DNA from: a virus
IMG/VR virus record: IMGVR_UViG_3300032331_003750
Location: 1 to 40,747 of that record
Length of the DNA stretch: 40,747 nt
Strand: one strand, 5' to 3'
The position numbers and the translations under genes are program-made. Below, in pieces: positions 1 to 9,394 of the stretch. The notes beneath the pieces were generated by a model, which did no database searches, was not told the DNA's origin, and saw only the letters and a program-made list of their open reading frames with translations. Numbering within the stretch: the first letter of the stretch is position 1; each line of letters opens with the position of its first letter.

Positions 1-1
1 T

Positions 2-64
2 TATAGCGATGATTCAGAAGGAGTTGCTTTAGGTTGGAATGATGTAAAATGGACTGCAGGATAA
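2..64 (+). CDS. C-terminal end of an upstream gene (partial)
   Basis: An open frame enters from the left edge and stops with TAA at 62-64, encoding 20 residues that end in DVKWTAG. It is followed after 15 bases by the next start codon on the same strand, so it is probably the last part of a gene in the same operon. Too little is present to assign a family. Confidence 0.55.
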   Translation, partial: YSDDSEGVALGWNDVKWTAG

Positions 65-79
65 TAATTAAATATAAAA

Positions 80-718
80 ATGGCACAAGATAAATTAAGA
101 ATGCAAATGTTGGCAGGTATTATTACCGAAGGTCAATATAAAGTAAAGTTAAATGAAAATGTAGCTGTTGATGAGGTAAGAAGGGCTATGGAGGCTGCTA
201 TTGCTAAAATTAAAAATCCCGCTGATATAGAACGACGAATAAACAATGTAAAATTTGTTGTTTATAACTCGCTAGATCCTAATACAAATGGAGGAGAAAG
301 ACCTAAACCTGGCTTTAAATTTGATGATGCTTGGTGGGATAGTACACATAGTCAAGCTACCGATTCTGTTATTGCTTCGATTTATGGAGAGCTTGCGGCT
401 GCAGTTAAAGGAGATAGTTTTGGTGAAGACCCAAATAAAGAAAAAATGGAAGAAGCAGATAGATATTATGGCGATATGGAAGATGGTCTTTATATTGCAA
501 TTGATAGAGAACTAGACAAGAAAGAGCAGGAACAGATAGCACTAGCAGCAAAGAAAAAGTTTTTTGTTAACCCGAAAAAAATAAAATTTGGAGAAAATCC
601 ACATACTGGAGAGTACTCAGTATTTATCCCAAATGCGGGAGATAATGCAAATATGCTAGATGTTTTAAAAAAATTTGGAATAGGTGAACCACCTTACACT
701 AGCCCACATCTTAGGTAA
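80..718 (+). CDS. Hypothetical phage protein, possible virion or internal head protein
   Basis: A 212-residue, charged, soluble protein with no signal peptide or membrane segment; I do not recognise a catalytic domain. Residues 9-27 (MLAGIITEGQ, then KVKLNE) resemble the N-termini of the proteins at 32231 and 32773, which also end in a KLxE motif. In T4, short N-terminal capsid-targeting sequences are cut by the prohead protease after an (L/I)xE motif, so packaging into the head is a reasonable but unproven idea. It is the last gene before a strong terminator at 742-768, consistent with the end of a structural operon. Start ATG follows an A-rich leader. Confidence 0.7.
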   Translation: MAQDKLRMQMLAGIITEGQYKVKLNENVAVDEVRRAMEAAIAKIKNPADIERRINNVKFVVYNSLDPNTNGGERPKPGFKFDDAWWDSTHSQATDSVIASIYGELAAAVKGDSFGEDPNKEKMEEADRYYGDMEDGLYIAIDRELDKKEQEQIALAAKKKFFVNPKKIKFGENPHTGEYSVFIPNAGDNANMLDVLKKFGIGEPPYTSPHLR

Positions 719-741
719 ATTTTAAACAAATCTTCTATAGA

Positions 742-768
742 AAAGCTTGTCTACCGGCAGGCTTTTTT
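742..768 (+). terminator. Rho-independent terminator
   Basis: AAAGCTTG (742-749) pairs with CAGGCTTT (758-765) to give an 8-bp stem with one G-T pair and an 8-base loop. The T tract runs to 768. It lies 24 bases after the preceding stop codon and separates the upstream gene from the DNA polymerase. Its 5' arm also carries the -33 element of a promoter. Confidence 0.85.
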
Positions 769-777
769 GTATCTTCA
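746..777 (+). promoter_or_regulatory. Bacteroidota-type promoter for the DNA polymerase operon
   Basis: TTG at 747-749 and TATCTTCA at 770-777 have the same 23-base TTG-to-TA offset as the other promoters in this window, and the leader ends AATAAAGTTTATG, like theirs. The -33 and spacer coincide with the terminator hairpin, so reading of the upstream operon stops where the next begins. The -7 box differs from the TATATTTAC form by two bases, so confidence is moderate. Confidence 0.5.
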
Positions 778-792
778 TACCAAATAAAGTTT

Positions 793-3393
793 ATGTATCA
801 ATCCGTTTATTACGATAGAGAAGAATATCAGTATTATTTAAGAGATGATAAAAAAGGTTGGAAAGTATTTAAATACTCTCCAACTTATTATGTTGCTCAC
901 GAAGATGGTGAAATAGAAACTCTTGATGGAACTAGAGTAGTTCCTATTAAAAAAATGGATAATTACAAAGATCCAAAATATTTTGAAAAAGATGTAGATA
1001 AAAATACTCGTTTACTAGTTGATTTTTATCACGAATCAGATGAATCCCCCTCATATCATAATTTAGTTTATTTAGATATTGAGTGTGAAATTGTTGGAGC
1101 CCTTACTCCTGAAAATATTAAAAATCCAAAAGGTAAAATTACATCTATTGCTTTATATGATAATAATAGTAAAAAATACTATTGTTTAATTTTAGATGAA
1201 AAGCAATTAATGAATGAAGCTAAATCCGAAAGTAAAGAAGTTATTCCCTATAAAACAGAAAAAGAATTACTTAGTGGTTTTATTGATTTATGGATTAACC
1301 TTGACCCAACAATAATTTCAGGATGGAATAGTGAATTTTTTGATATACCTTATTTATATCATCGTATTAGTAAAGTAATAAGTGAGGATATAGCTAATTA
1401 TTTATCTCCAATTCAAAAAGTTAAAACCCAAATCGTTCAAACAAAAAATGGTTTAGCCGAACATGTAAATATAGCAGGTCTTAATCATTTAGATTATATG
1501 AACTTATTTAAAAAGTTTATTACTAAACAGGAATCAAGTTATGCTCTAGGTACAATTGGGGAAAAATATGTTAAATTAGGTAAAATTGATTATCAAGGTT
1601 CACTTGATAAATTATTTAAAGAAGACATAGATAAATTTATTGAATATAATATTCGAGATGTTGAAATTATTGTTGAATTAGAAAAATCACTTAAGTTTAT
1701 TGAACTATCAGTTACAATTTGTCACTTATGTCATACACCTTACGAAACTATTTACTATTCAACAGTATTAAATGATGGAGCTATTTTAACTTATTTAAAA
1801 CGTAAAGGTATAGTTTCACCTAATAAACCAACAACATATAATCCTGGATTAAGAGAAATTAAAGAAGAATATGCTGGAGGTTATTTAAAAGATCCTGTAC
1901 CTGGATTATATGAATGGGTTATTGATCTTGACTTTACTTCGTTATACCCGTCAATTATCCGTTCACTCAATATGGGCATTGAAACATTAGTTGGACGCGT
2001 TGTTAACACAGGTAAATTCGATAATCAATGGTCATTAAGGGAACTTAAGAAAATGGATCCTAATAAAATAGTTGAAATTGAAAAGGTAAAAAAAGATAGA
2101 AAATTAATTCGTTCTGAAATTAAAGTATCTCATTTAATTGAACTTATTGAAGAAGGTGATTTGCTTATTTCTGCCCCCGGAGTAATATTCCGTAAAGATA
2201 AATCAAGTGTTGTTTGTGAAATTTTAGCTGACTGGTTTGCTAAACGCCAGGAATATAAAGCGTTAATGAAAAAAGCATATAAAGTCGATAATGACCCTAT
2301 TATGGGTGAGTTTTACAATAAACGACAACATGCTTATAAAATTAAATTAAATGATGTATATGGTGTATTTGCTATTAATAGTTGGAGATACACGGATGGA
2401 CATAAATTTATTAGTAAAGCTATTACCTTAACAGGCCAAAGGCTTCTACAAGAAAGTATAAAAAATATGAATTCGTATCTAAATAAAGAAATGAATATTG
2501 ATAAGGATTCAATTATTACTAGTGACACAGATAGTTTGTTTATTCAATGTTCTGATTTACTACTCCATAGAAACCCGGATTTAGATCTAAATAATAAAGA
2601 TGAAGTTATACCTAAAATCCTAGAAATAGCTACAGAATTACAGGATATGGCTAATAAATTTATAGGTGATTTTTGTCGAGAAGCATTTAATATTAAGATT
2701 AATGAACCTCATTATTTTGAATTAAAACAAGAAGTTGTATTAGATAGAGGTTATTTTGCAGGTAAACGCAGATATGCTATCCACATTGTAAACAAAGAAG
2801 GTGTAACAACTGATGAATTAGATATGAAAGGTTTAGATTTAATGAAATCAAATTTTCCTCCATTATTTAGAAAATTTGGAGAACATATTTTAAATCAAAT
2901 TATGTTTGGTACTAAAAAACCAAATATTGATACTCAAGTACTTGAATTTAGAGAATCACTTAGAACCGTAGGTTGGGAGCAAATCCTAAAACCTACAGGA
3001 TTAAAAAAAATGAAAGAATATATAGCTTCAGGCCCTACATCTGGAGAAATATTTTCAAAACTTGGTTTAAAATGTCCTATTAATACAAAAGCAGCAATAT
3101 ACTACAATGACTTGCTACGATTTAAAGGATTAGATAAAAAACACCCCACATTTCAAATAGGAGATAAAATGTATATTGGATACCTGAAAGAAAATCCGTA
3201 TCGTATAGATGTGATTGGATTTAATGGACATAGTGATCCCCCTGAAATTATGGAATTTATTGAAAAATATATTGACAGAGATGGATTATTTGATTCAGTA
3301 ATGAAAAATAAACTTGAAAGTATTTACCTAGATTTAGGTTGGGGTTATCCAATATTTAACAAAAAGATAAATAAATTTTTTATATTTAACTAA
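793..3393 (+). CDS. gp43: DNA polymerase, family B (T4 gp43-like)
   Basis: Replicative DNA polymerase with proofreading exonuclease, 866 residues (T4 gp43 is about 898). Exonuclease motifs: Exo I YLDIEC with D95 and E97; Exo II WNSEFFD (178-184); Exo III YNIRD with D289. Polymerase motifs: A DFTSLYPS (380-387), B KIKLNDVYG (516-524), C SDTDS with the catalytic DTD at 578-580. All catalytic acids are present, so both activities should be functional. The sliding clamp gene follows after 5 bases, as expected for a replication operon. The ATG sits after AATAAAGTTT, the usual leader in this genome. Confidence 0.97.
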   Translation: MYQSVYYDREEYQYYLRDDKKGWKVFKYSPTYYVAHEDGEIETLDGTRVVPIKKMDNYKDPKYFEKDVDKNTRLLVDFYHESDESPSYHNLVYLDIECEIVGALTPENIKNPKGKITSIALYDNNSKKYYCLILDEKQLMNEAKSESKEVIPYKTEKELLSGFIDLWINLDPTIISGWNSEFFDIPYLYHRISKVISEDIANYLSPIQKVKTQIVQTKNGLAEHVNIAGLNHLDYMNLFKKFITKQESSYALGTIGEKYVKLGKIDYQGSLDKLFKEDIDKFIEYNIRDVEIIVELEKSLKFIELSVTICHLCHTPYETIYYSTVLNDGAILTYLKRKGIVSPNKPTTYNPGLREIKEEYAGGYLKDPVPGLYEWVIDLDFTSLYPSIIRSLNMGIETLVGRVVNTGKFDNQWSLRELKKMDPNKIVEIEKVKKDRKLIRSEIKVSHLIELIEEGDLLISAPGVIFRKDKSSVVCEILADWFAKRQEYKALMKKAYKVDNDPIMGEFYNKRQHAYKIKLNDVYGVFAINSWRYTDGHKFISKAITLTGQRLLQESIKNMNSYLNKEMNIDKDSIITSDTDSLFIQCSDLLLHRNPDLDLNNKDEVIPKILEIATELQDMANKFIGDFCREAFNIKINEPHYFELKQEVVLDRGYFAGKRRYAIHIVNKEGVTTDELDMKGLDLMKSNFPPLFRKFGEHILNQIMFGTKKPNIDTQVLEFRESLRTVGWEQILKPTGLKKMKEYIASGPTSGEIFSKLGLKCPINTKAAIYYNDLLRFKGLDKKHPTFQIGDKMYIGYLKENPYRIDVIGFNGHSDPPEIMEFIEKYIDRDGLFDSVMKNKLESIYLDLGWGYPIFNKKINKFFIFN

Positions 3394-3398
3394 AAAAC

Positions 3399-4139
3399 AT
3401 GATTAATAAACTAGATCTTTCCTCAGTAATTTCAAAATATTATCTTAATGGGCTTGTTGAACCTGTTAAATGGGATATTAAAGATAAAGTTATAACTATT
3501 AAATTTAATGCACCAACAAAAGATATGATTGGTAAAGTTGAATTTATAGGTATGCCTCTTGAAGATTCAACAATTGCTATTAGTAATACAACTCAATTAA
3601 ATAAATTAATTGCAATTACAAATGGTTATTTAGAATTAAAATATGAAAAAATAAATAAATTTATTACAAAACTTATTATAGCTGATAATCAATTTACTTT
3701 AAATTATGCTTTAGCAGATACAATGATTATACCTAAAGCAGGTGAATTAGGAGATATTGGAGATTGGAATATTGAAGCTCCTTTAGATAATGAAAGTATT
3801 AATGCTATTGTTAGAGCTAAATCAGCGCTTGCTGAAAGTGAAACAGTAGTTATTAAACCCTTTGAAAATGCAGATAATGAATTTCAAATTGAAATGCAAT
3901 TTGGGGGTAATATAGAACATGCTAATAAAGTATCTTTTTATATCCCTCAAGCAACATATTCTAACCTCCCAGATGATTTTAAAGAACATTACAATTCAAA
4001 TATGATTAGGGAAATTATGTATTGTAATAAAGATATGGCTAATGGAACTATTAGTATTAATTTAGAAGGTATTATGAAATTAGAATTCAAAAATGAAAAT
4101 TTTAAAAGCACTTATTATCTTGTGTCAAAAGAAATCTAA
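3399..4139 (+). CDS. gp45: Sliding clamp, DNA polymerase processivity factor (T4 gp45-like)
   Basis: A 246-residue protein (T4 gp45 is 228). It contains ISNTTQLNKLI near residue 60 and a C-terminal block with NSNMIREIMYCNKD and a final GIMKLEFKNENFKSTYYLV-like strand pair, typical of T4-type clamps. It should form a trimeric ring loaded onto primer-template DNA by the gp44/gp62 loader encoded at 7409-9002, tethering the polymerase just upstream. The assignment rests on overall resemblance plus its place between polymerase and loader genes. Confidence 0.88.
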   Translation: MINKLDLSSVISKYYLNGLVEPVKWDIKDKVITIKFNAPTKDMIGKVEFIGMPLEDSTIAISNTTQLNKLIAITNGYLELKYEKINKFITKLIIADNQFTLNYALADTMIIPKAGELGDIGDWNIEAPLDNESINAIVRAKSALAESETVVIKPFENADNEFQIEMQFGGNIEHANKVSFYIPQATYSNLPDDFKEHYNSNMIREIMYCNKDMANGTISINLEGIMKLEFKNENFKSTYYLVSKEI

Positions 4140-4156
4140 TAATATATTTATATAAG

Positions 4157-4188
4157 ACAAAACCATGACTTTAGGGAGCAAGTTTTGT
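4157..4188 (+). promoter_or_regulatory. 5' UTR hairpin upstream of hsp20
   Basis: ACAAAAC (4157-4163) pairs perfectly with GTTTTGT (4182-4188), leaving an 18-base loop that displays CTTTAGGGAGC (4169-4179). That 11-mer is the exact complement of GCTCCCTAAAG at 4674-4684, just after the hsp20 stop codon. A role in mRNA folding or stability is inference. Confidence 0.5.
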
Positions 4189-4201
4189 AAATGTTTAACC
4201 C

Positions 4202-4232
4202 GCTGATCCTAGGACAGCACAATTTTAATGTG
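4202..4232 (+). promoter_or_regulatory. Two small hairpins directly before the hsp20 start (possible RNA thermometer)
   Basis: GCTG (4202-4205) pairs with CAGC (4215-4218), extended internally by TC/GA. The next element, CACA (4218-4221), pairs with TGTG (4229-4232) and ends two bases before the ATG at 4235. Small heat-shock genes are often controlled by melting 5' UTR hairpins (ROSE and fourU types). These stems are short and match no named class, so the thermosensor reading is a hypothesis. Confidence 0.35.
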
Positions 4233-4234
4233 AT

Positions 4235-4666
4235 ATGAGTACACTATTTAGAGAAAATTATTTCTCACCATTTGATTTATTAGTTAAAGACTTTTTTAAG
4301 TCGGAATTAGATTTCCAACCCGCCAATCAAGCCAAATATTCCCACCCTGTAGATATCTACGAAAACCCTGAAGGTCTTCATTTTGAAATAGCCTGTACGG
4401 GTCTTACTAAAAAAGATATTGAAATTCAAATCGAAGGGGATATTTTTAATATTCGTTATAATAAAGATAACGATGAAAAATGTTGTGAAGTGAATAATTG
4501 CAATTATATTCATAAAGGAATTGCTAGACGTTCTTTTAGTTTAGGATATAAAGTTGCAAATAAATTTAACCTTGCTCTAGCTTTAGCAGAAATGGAAAAT
4601 GGTCTTCTTAAGATTTCCATTCCCTTTTCTGAAGAATCAAAACCAAAAATCCTTACAATTAAGTAA
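4235..4666 (+). CDS. Small heat-shock protein (Hsp20 / alpha-crystallin family)
   Basis: ATP-independent holdase chaperone of 143 residues. The alpha-crystallin domain starts near residue 35 (HPVDIYENPEGLHFEIA), continues with GLTKKDIEIQIEGD and closes with the conserved ENGLLKISIPF. The C-terminal ILTI corresponds to the I-x-I/V oligomerisation motif. It sits between the sliding clamp and the GroES/GroEL genes, so the phage carries a small folding module. The 95-base leader is unusually long for this window and contains three hairpins, suggesting post-transcriptional control. A cysteine pair (CC, near residue 88) within the domain is unusual. Confidence 0.93.
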   Translation: MSTLFRENYFSPFDLLVKDFFKSELDFQPANQAKYSHPVDIYENPEGLHFEIACTGLTKKDIEIQIEGDIFNIRYNKDNDEKCCEVNNCNYIHKGIARRSFSLGYKVANKFNLALALAEMENGLLKISIPFSEESKPKILTIK

Positions 4667-4671
4667 TTAAA

Positions 4672-4687
4672 AAGCTCCCTAAAGCTT
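4672..4687 (+). promoter_or_regulatory. Hairpin after hsp20 whose loop complements the 5' UTR loop
   Basis: AAGCT (4672-4676) and AGCTT (4683-4687) form a 5-bp stem with loop CCCTAA (4677-4682). The loop is complementary to TTAGGG (4171-4176) in the upstream hairpin loop. There is no T tract, so it is not a standard terminator. Its 3' arm overlaps the -33 element of the next promoter. Confidence 0.45.
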
Positions 4688-4717
4688 GGATTAATTAAGA
4701 ATATTTCGTATATTCAC
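4685..4717 (+). promoter_or_regulatory. Promoter for the 99-aa gene and groES/groEL
   Basis: CTTGG (4685-4689) and TATATTCAC (4709-4717) have the shared 24-base start-to-start offset, with TTTCG just before the -7 box as in other family members. The spacer lacks the CCC/GGG palindrome. The ATG lies 19 bases downstream. Confidence 0.65.
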
Positions 4718-4736
4718 GTTATAAAATAAAAAAACT

Positions 4737-5036
4737 ATGAGTTATACAATTATTAAAGATCCGGTTCTTGAACCATTTTATCTCTCCAAAGACGAATACT
4801 GTTACACAGTATACGAAATTGTAACCCCTGATCCTAAAAATTTAGAAAAGGGTAGTAAAGGGAAAGATTATCAAAAAGCTCTCGGACATTACACAAAACT
4901 TTCCCATGCTTTGAATTGCATTGCCAAAGTAAAACTTGACCATAAGAAAGAATACGACAGTATTAAATCTTACATTCAGGAATGGGAAATTAACAAACAA
5001 GCAATGGAAACTTTATTAGAATCATTAGGAATATGA
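4737..5036 (+). CDS. Conserved-looking hypothetical protein upstream of GroES
   Basis: A 99-residue soluble protein with tyrosine-rich N-terminus (YCYTVYEIVTPDP) and a helical, charged C-terminal half. I do not recognise a named family. Its stop overlaps the groES start by four bases (ATGA), and it follows a promoter directly, so it is translated with the chaperonin genes. That coupling hints at a link to folding or to a shared expression time, but there is no sequence evidence for a chaperone role. Confidence 0.75.
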   Translation: MSYTIIKDPVLEPFYLSKDEYCYTVYEIVTPDPKNLEKGSKGKDYQKALGHYTKLSHALNCIAKVKLDHKKEYDSIKSYIQEWEINKQAMETLLESLGI

Positions 5037-5329
5037 AATTAGAAGCAATTTACAATGCCGTTATCGTAAAACCAATCGAAACGGAAGAAACCACTTATGG
5101 TGGAATAATCGTCCCGGATTTAGGGAGTGAAAAAAATAAACTAGCTGAAGTAATAACAGTTGGTGAAGGTTACTTTTCGGTAACTGGGGTCTGGATAGAA
5201 ACAGTTCTTAAAGTTGGAGATATAGTAATACTCCCTACAATGGGATTTAGTAAGGTAGAATTTGAAGGAGAAGAATACTGGATAGGCCCAGAAAATCAAG
5301 TTCTAGGTAAAATAAATAATAACAATTAA
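5033..5329 (+). CDS. groES: Co-chaperonin GroES
   Basis: A 98-residue 10-kDa chaperonin lid. The N-terminal strand NAVIVKPIE is followed by the mobile loop (ETTYGGIIVPD, about 18-29), which in this family contacts the GroEL apical domain. LKVGDIVILP and the C-terminal VEFEGEEYWI...QVLGKI are typical. It overlaps the preceding gene by four bases and is followed 9 bases later by groEL. T4 encodes its own co-chaperonin (gp31) to fold the capsid protein with host GroEL; here both partners are phage-encoded. Confidence 0.93.
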   Translation: MKLEAIYNAVIVKPIETEETTYGGIIVPDLGSEKNKLAEVITVGEGYFSVTGVWIETVLKVGDIVILPTMGFSKVEFEGEEYWIGPENQVLGKINNNN

Positions 5330-5335
5330 AAATAA

Positions 5336-6952
<1,617 letters not shown>

Positions 6953-6963
6953 AAATAAAACAT

Positions 6964-7161
6964 ATGAGAGATACAGTGAATTTAATAGGTAAAAAAATTG
7001 TATTAAATGATAAAACATATACTATTAATACAATAAATTTTATGCCAACTCCTGCCCAACCTAAAAACCATATTTGGGTTGGGTTAGAAATCCAGGGGAC
7101 ACTTCATAATTACGCTTATGAAGATTTATTACCTCACTTTAAAGAACAAATTAAGTTATGA
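6964..7161 (+). CDS. Small hypothetical protein
   Basis: A 65-residue basic protein predicted to be mostly beta (LIGKKIVLNDKTYTI, HIWVGLEIQG), like a small barrel or SH3-type fold, though I recognise no family. Its stop overlaps the next start by four bases, placing it in the groEL to clamp-loader operon. Confidence 0.65.
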   Translation: MRDTVNLIGKKIVLNDKTYTINTINFMPTPAQPKNHIWVGLEIQGTLHNYAYEDLLPHFKEQIKL

Positions 7162-7409
7162 AACAAGAAATTGAAAAAAATATCCTTATAGCAGAACGTG
7201 TACCTCCTGGAGATCAATGGCAAGTATCAGGAATTGAGGAAGTTCAACCTACTCTTACAGATGCTTTAAATGCTTTTTATATGAATACAACTATAAAACC
7301 TAGTGCATTTAGACTTGAACCCTTAAAAGGAAATTTGTACATTATTACAACAGAAGAAGTTGAAATTATAAAACCTAAGCCTAAAACCTTTAATTTATAC
7401 GGAGAATAA
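7158..7409 (+). CDS. Small hypothetical protein
   Basis: An 83-residue soluble protein with no recognised motif. The start is coupled to the previous stop, and its own stop codon shares a base with the clamp-loader start (TAATG). The tight coupling supports it being a real gene. Confidence 0.65.
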   Translation: MKQEIEKNILIAERVPPGDQWQVSGIEEVQPTLTDALNAFYMNTTIKPSAFRLEPLKGNLYIITTEEVEIIKPKPKTFNLYGE

Positions 7410-8323
7410 TGAGTAAAAAACATAATTCATTGTGGGTTGAAAAATATAGACCTCAAGATTTATCTACTTTTGTAGGTAATGAAACATTAAAAAATACTAT
7501 AAATAAATTTTTACAACAAAATGATATTATCAATATGTTATTCTATGGCCCCGCAGGTTGTGGTAAAACTACTCTTGCTAAACTTATTGTTAGTAATCTT
7601 GATTGCGATTATCTTAATATTAATGCTTCCGATGAACGTGGTATTGAGACTATTAGAGATAAGGTACAAGGTTTCGCATCCACTGCTTCTTTTAAGCCGC
7701 TTAAAGTTATTATCTTAGATGAGGCTGATTTCCTTACTATTCAAGGACAAGCAGCTCTTCGAAATGTAATTGAAACCTATTCACGTACAACTCGTTTTAT
7801 TTTAACTTGTAACTATGTTGAAAGAATTATTGATCCTCTTCAATCACGTTGTCAAGTATTAAAAATTGTTCCTCCTTCAAAACAAGACATTGCTAAACAT
7901 ATATCAGGTATTTTAGAAAAAGAAGAAGTACTACATACCATAGAAGATATTAAACTTTTAGTAAACCAATTTTATCCCGATTTACGCAAAATGTTAAACA
8001 CAGCTCAATTATCAAATAAAGATGGAGAGCTTAAAATTGATAAATCAGTAATTGTATCTTCAAATTACATGATCCAAGTAGTTAAAGAATTATCTAACCC
8101 AAAACCAAATTTTAATGAAATACGTCAAATTATTGCAAACGCAAATATCCATGATTTTGAGGAGCTGTATCGTTTCTTGTATGATAACGCTTCTGTTTAT
8201 GTACCTGGGAATGAAGGAATGGTGGCAATCTATACTAACGAATATACGTACCAATCGAACTTCAGACTAGATAAAGAAATTAACTGTATGGCTTTAATTG
8301 CTAGGTTAATTGAATTAAAATAA
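7409..8323 (+). CDS. gp44: Clamp loader ATPase subunit (T4 gp44-like)
   Basis: AAA+ ATPase of the sliding-clamp loader, 304 residues (T4 gp44 is 319). It has the RFC-type start LWVEKYRPQDLSTFVGNE, Walker A GPAGCGKT (47-54), Walker B VIILDEAD with DEAD at 104-107, sensor 1 FILTCNY (130-136) and the SRC arginine-finger motif at 146-148. It should work with the small subunit at 8580 to open and load the clamp encoded at 3399. Confidence 0.95.
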   Translation: MSKKHNSLWVEKYRPQDLSTFVGNETLKNTINKFLQQNDIINMLFYGPAGCGKTTLAKLIVSNLDCDYLNINASDERGIETIRDKVQGFASTASFKPLKVIILDEADFLTIQGQAALRNVIETYSRTTRFILTCNYVERIIDPLQSRCQVLKIVPPSKQDIAKHISGILEKEEVLHTIEDIKLLVNQFYPDLRKMLNTAQLSNKDGELKIDKSVIVSSNYMIQVVKELSNPKPNFNEIRQIIANANIHDFEELYRFLYDNASVYVPGNEGMVAIYTNEYTYQSNFRLDKEINCMALIARLIELK

Positions 8324-8341
8324 ATAAATAATAAAATAAAT

Positions 8342-8593
8342 ATGAACCAAAAACCACAAATGAATGTCAACATTGACATTAAAAACACAACACCAATCAC
8401 ATCACCTGAGGGTAATCAAGTATTCCAAGAAGGAGTAATTTTACGTAGAGTATCTAAATTTGTAACAGGAACTCAAGAAGATGGAATAGTTCCAGTTCCC
8501 GTATTTTTTGATGTAAAAACAGGAAAAATATTAGTAGAATTATTGCCTAAAGAATTACGTGACGAATTTGAAAACCCAGATGACTCTATTTGA
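8342..8593 (+). CDS. Small hypothetical protein between clamp-loader genes
   Basis: An 83-residue protein with ILRRVSKFVTG and PVPVFFDVKTGKILVELLP. It has no family I recognise. It lies between the two clamp-loader subunits and overlaps the start of the small subunit by 14 bases, so it is co-translated with the replication genes and may be replication-related. Confidence 0.65.
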   Translation: MNQKPQMNVNIDIKNTTPITSPEGNQVFQEGVILRRVSKFVTGTQEDGIVPVPVFFDVKTGKILVELLPKELRDEFENPDDSI

Positions 8594-9002
8594 TTTTTTA
8601 AATGAAATAACTTTTAATAAAAGAGATTGGTCAACTTTTACAGAAGATCAAAAAGAATCATTTAATCCGTATATGATCCACAGATATGTTAGTATGTATT
8701 CTAAATATGTTGATATCGCGAATGTTGCACAAAAACTTCCAATCAATGAAAAAGAAAAAATATATAATATATACAAAACCATGTTACCAAAGAAAAAAAT
8801 GTTTCTTAAATATGTAAAAAAACAAAGTAAAAATACATATGATGATTTATTAAAATATGTTTCCGAATATTATCAATGTAGCTTTGGAGAAGCAGAAGAA
8901 TATATTGATATTATACGAGAATCTGGAGTTAGAGGTATTCTTTGGGAAATGGGAATTAATGAAAAAGAAACAGATAAATTAATTAAAAAAGCTAAGTTAT
9001 GA
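8580..9002 (+). CDS. gp62: Clamp loader small subunit (T4 gp62-like)
   Basis: About 140 residues from ATG 8580 (T4 gp62 is 187). The block FNPYMIHRYVSMYSKYVDIAN, which continues into a helix with MLPKKKMFLKYVK, is characteristic of gp62-type accessory subunits that bridge the gp44 ring. A GTG at 8559 would add seven residues, but the ATG gives the natural start MTLFDFLN. It overlaps the previous gene by 14 bases and the next by four, and the position after gp44 is the T4 order. Confidence 0.82.
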   Translation: MTLFDFLNEITFNKRDWSTFTEDQKESFNPYMIHRYVSMYSKYVDIANVAQKLPINEKEKIYNIYKTMLPKKKMFLKYVKKQSKNTYDDLLKYVSEYYQCSFGEAEEYIDIIRESGVRGILWEMGINEKETDKLIKKAKL

Positions 9003-9376
9003 TTACTGAAAACCAAGGTTATAACCCAACAGGAACTGAAAAAGCTATCTCAGATTTTGAAAAAATGTATCCAACTTTAGCTGAATCTTTTAGAGAAAAT
9101 CAACAAGAACAATATGAATTATTTGCTCGAAAAATGATGGATTATGGTTTAGCAAATATTACTTTAGGGTCTACACTTGAGGATCCTGAGGATATTAATC
9201 TTTCGTTGACTGGTATTTGGTTGCGCTGTAATGACAAGATAAATCGCTTAAAAAACATGTTAAAACGCAAGGGTCGTAACTATGTTCAAGATGAGCCAAT
9301 GATTGATAGTTTTATTGATATTGCCAATTACAGCATTATAGCCCAGTTAGTAATGAAAGGTAAATGGAAAAAATAA
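8999..9376 (+). CDS. DUF1599 protein (nucleotide modification associated domain 1)
   Basis: A 125-residue protein with the signature of this family: YGLANITLGS (50-59), LTGIWLRCNDKINRLKNML (70-88), GRNYVQDEPMIDSFIDIANY and IIAQLVMKGKW. The domain is found in phage and bacterial operons for nucleotide or base modification; its precise reaction is not something I can state. Here it lies between the clamp loader and a nuclease gene. It may indicate altered nucleotide metabolism or modified phage DNA, but no thymidylate-synthase-like hydroxymethylase is visible in this window. Confidence 0.8.
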   Translation: MITENQGYNPTGTEKAISDFEKMYPTLAESFRENQQEQYELFARKMMDYGLANITLGSTLEDPEDINLSLTGIWLRCNDKINRLKNMLKRKGRNYVQDEPMIDSFIDIANYSIIAQLVMKGKWKK

Positions 9377-9394
9377 AAAGTTATATAAAAAGTT

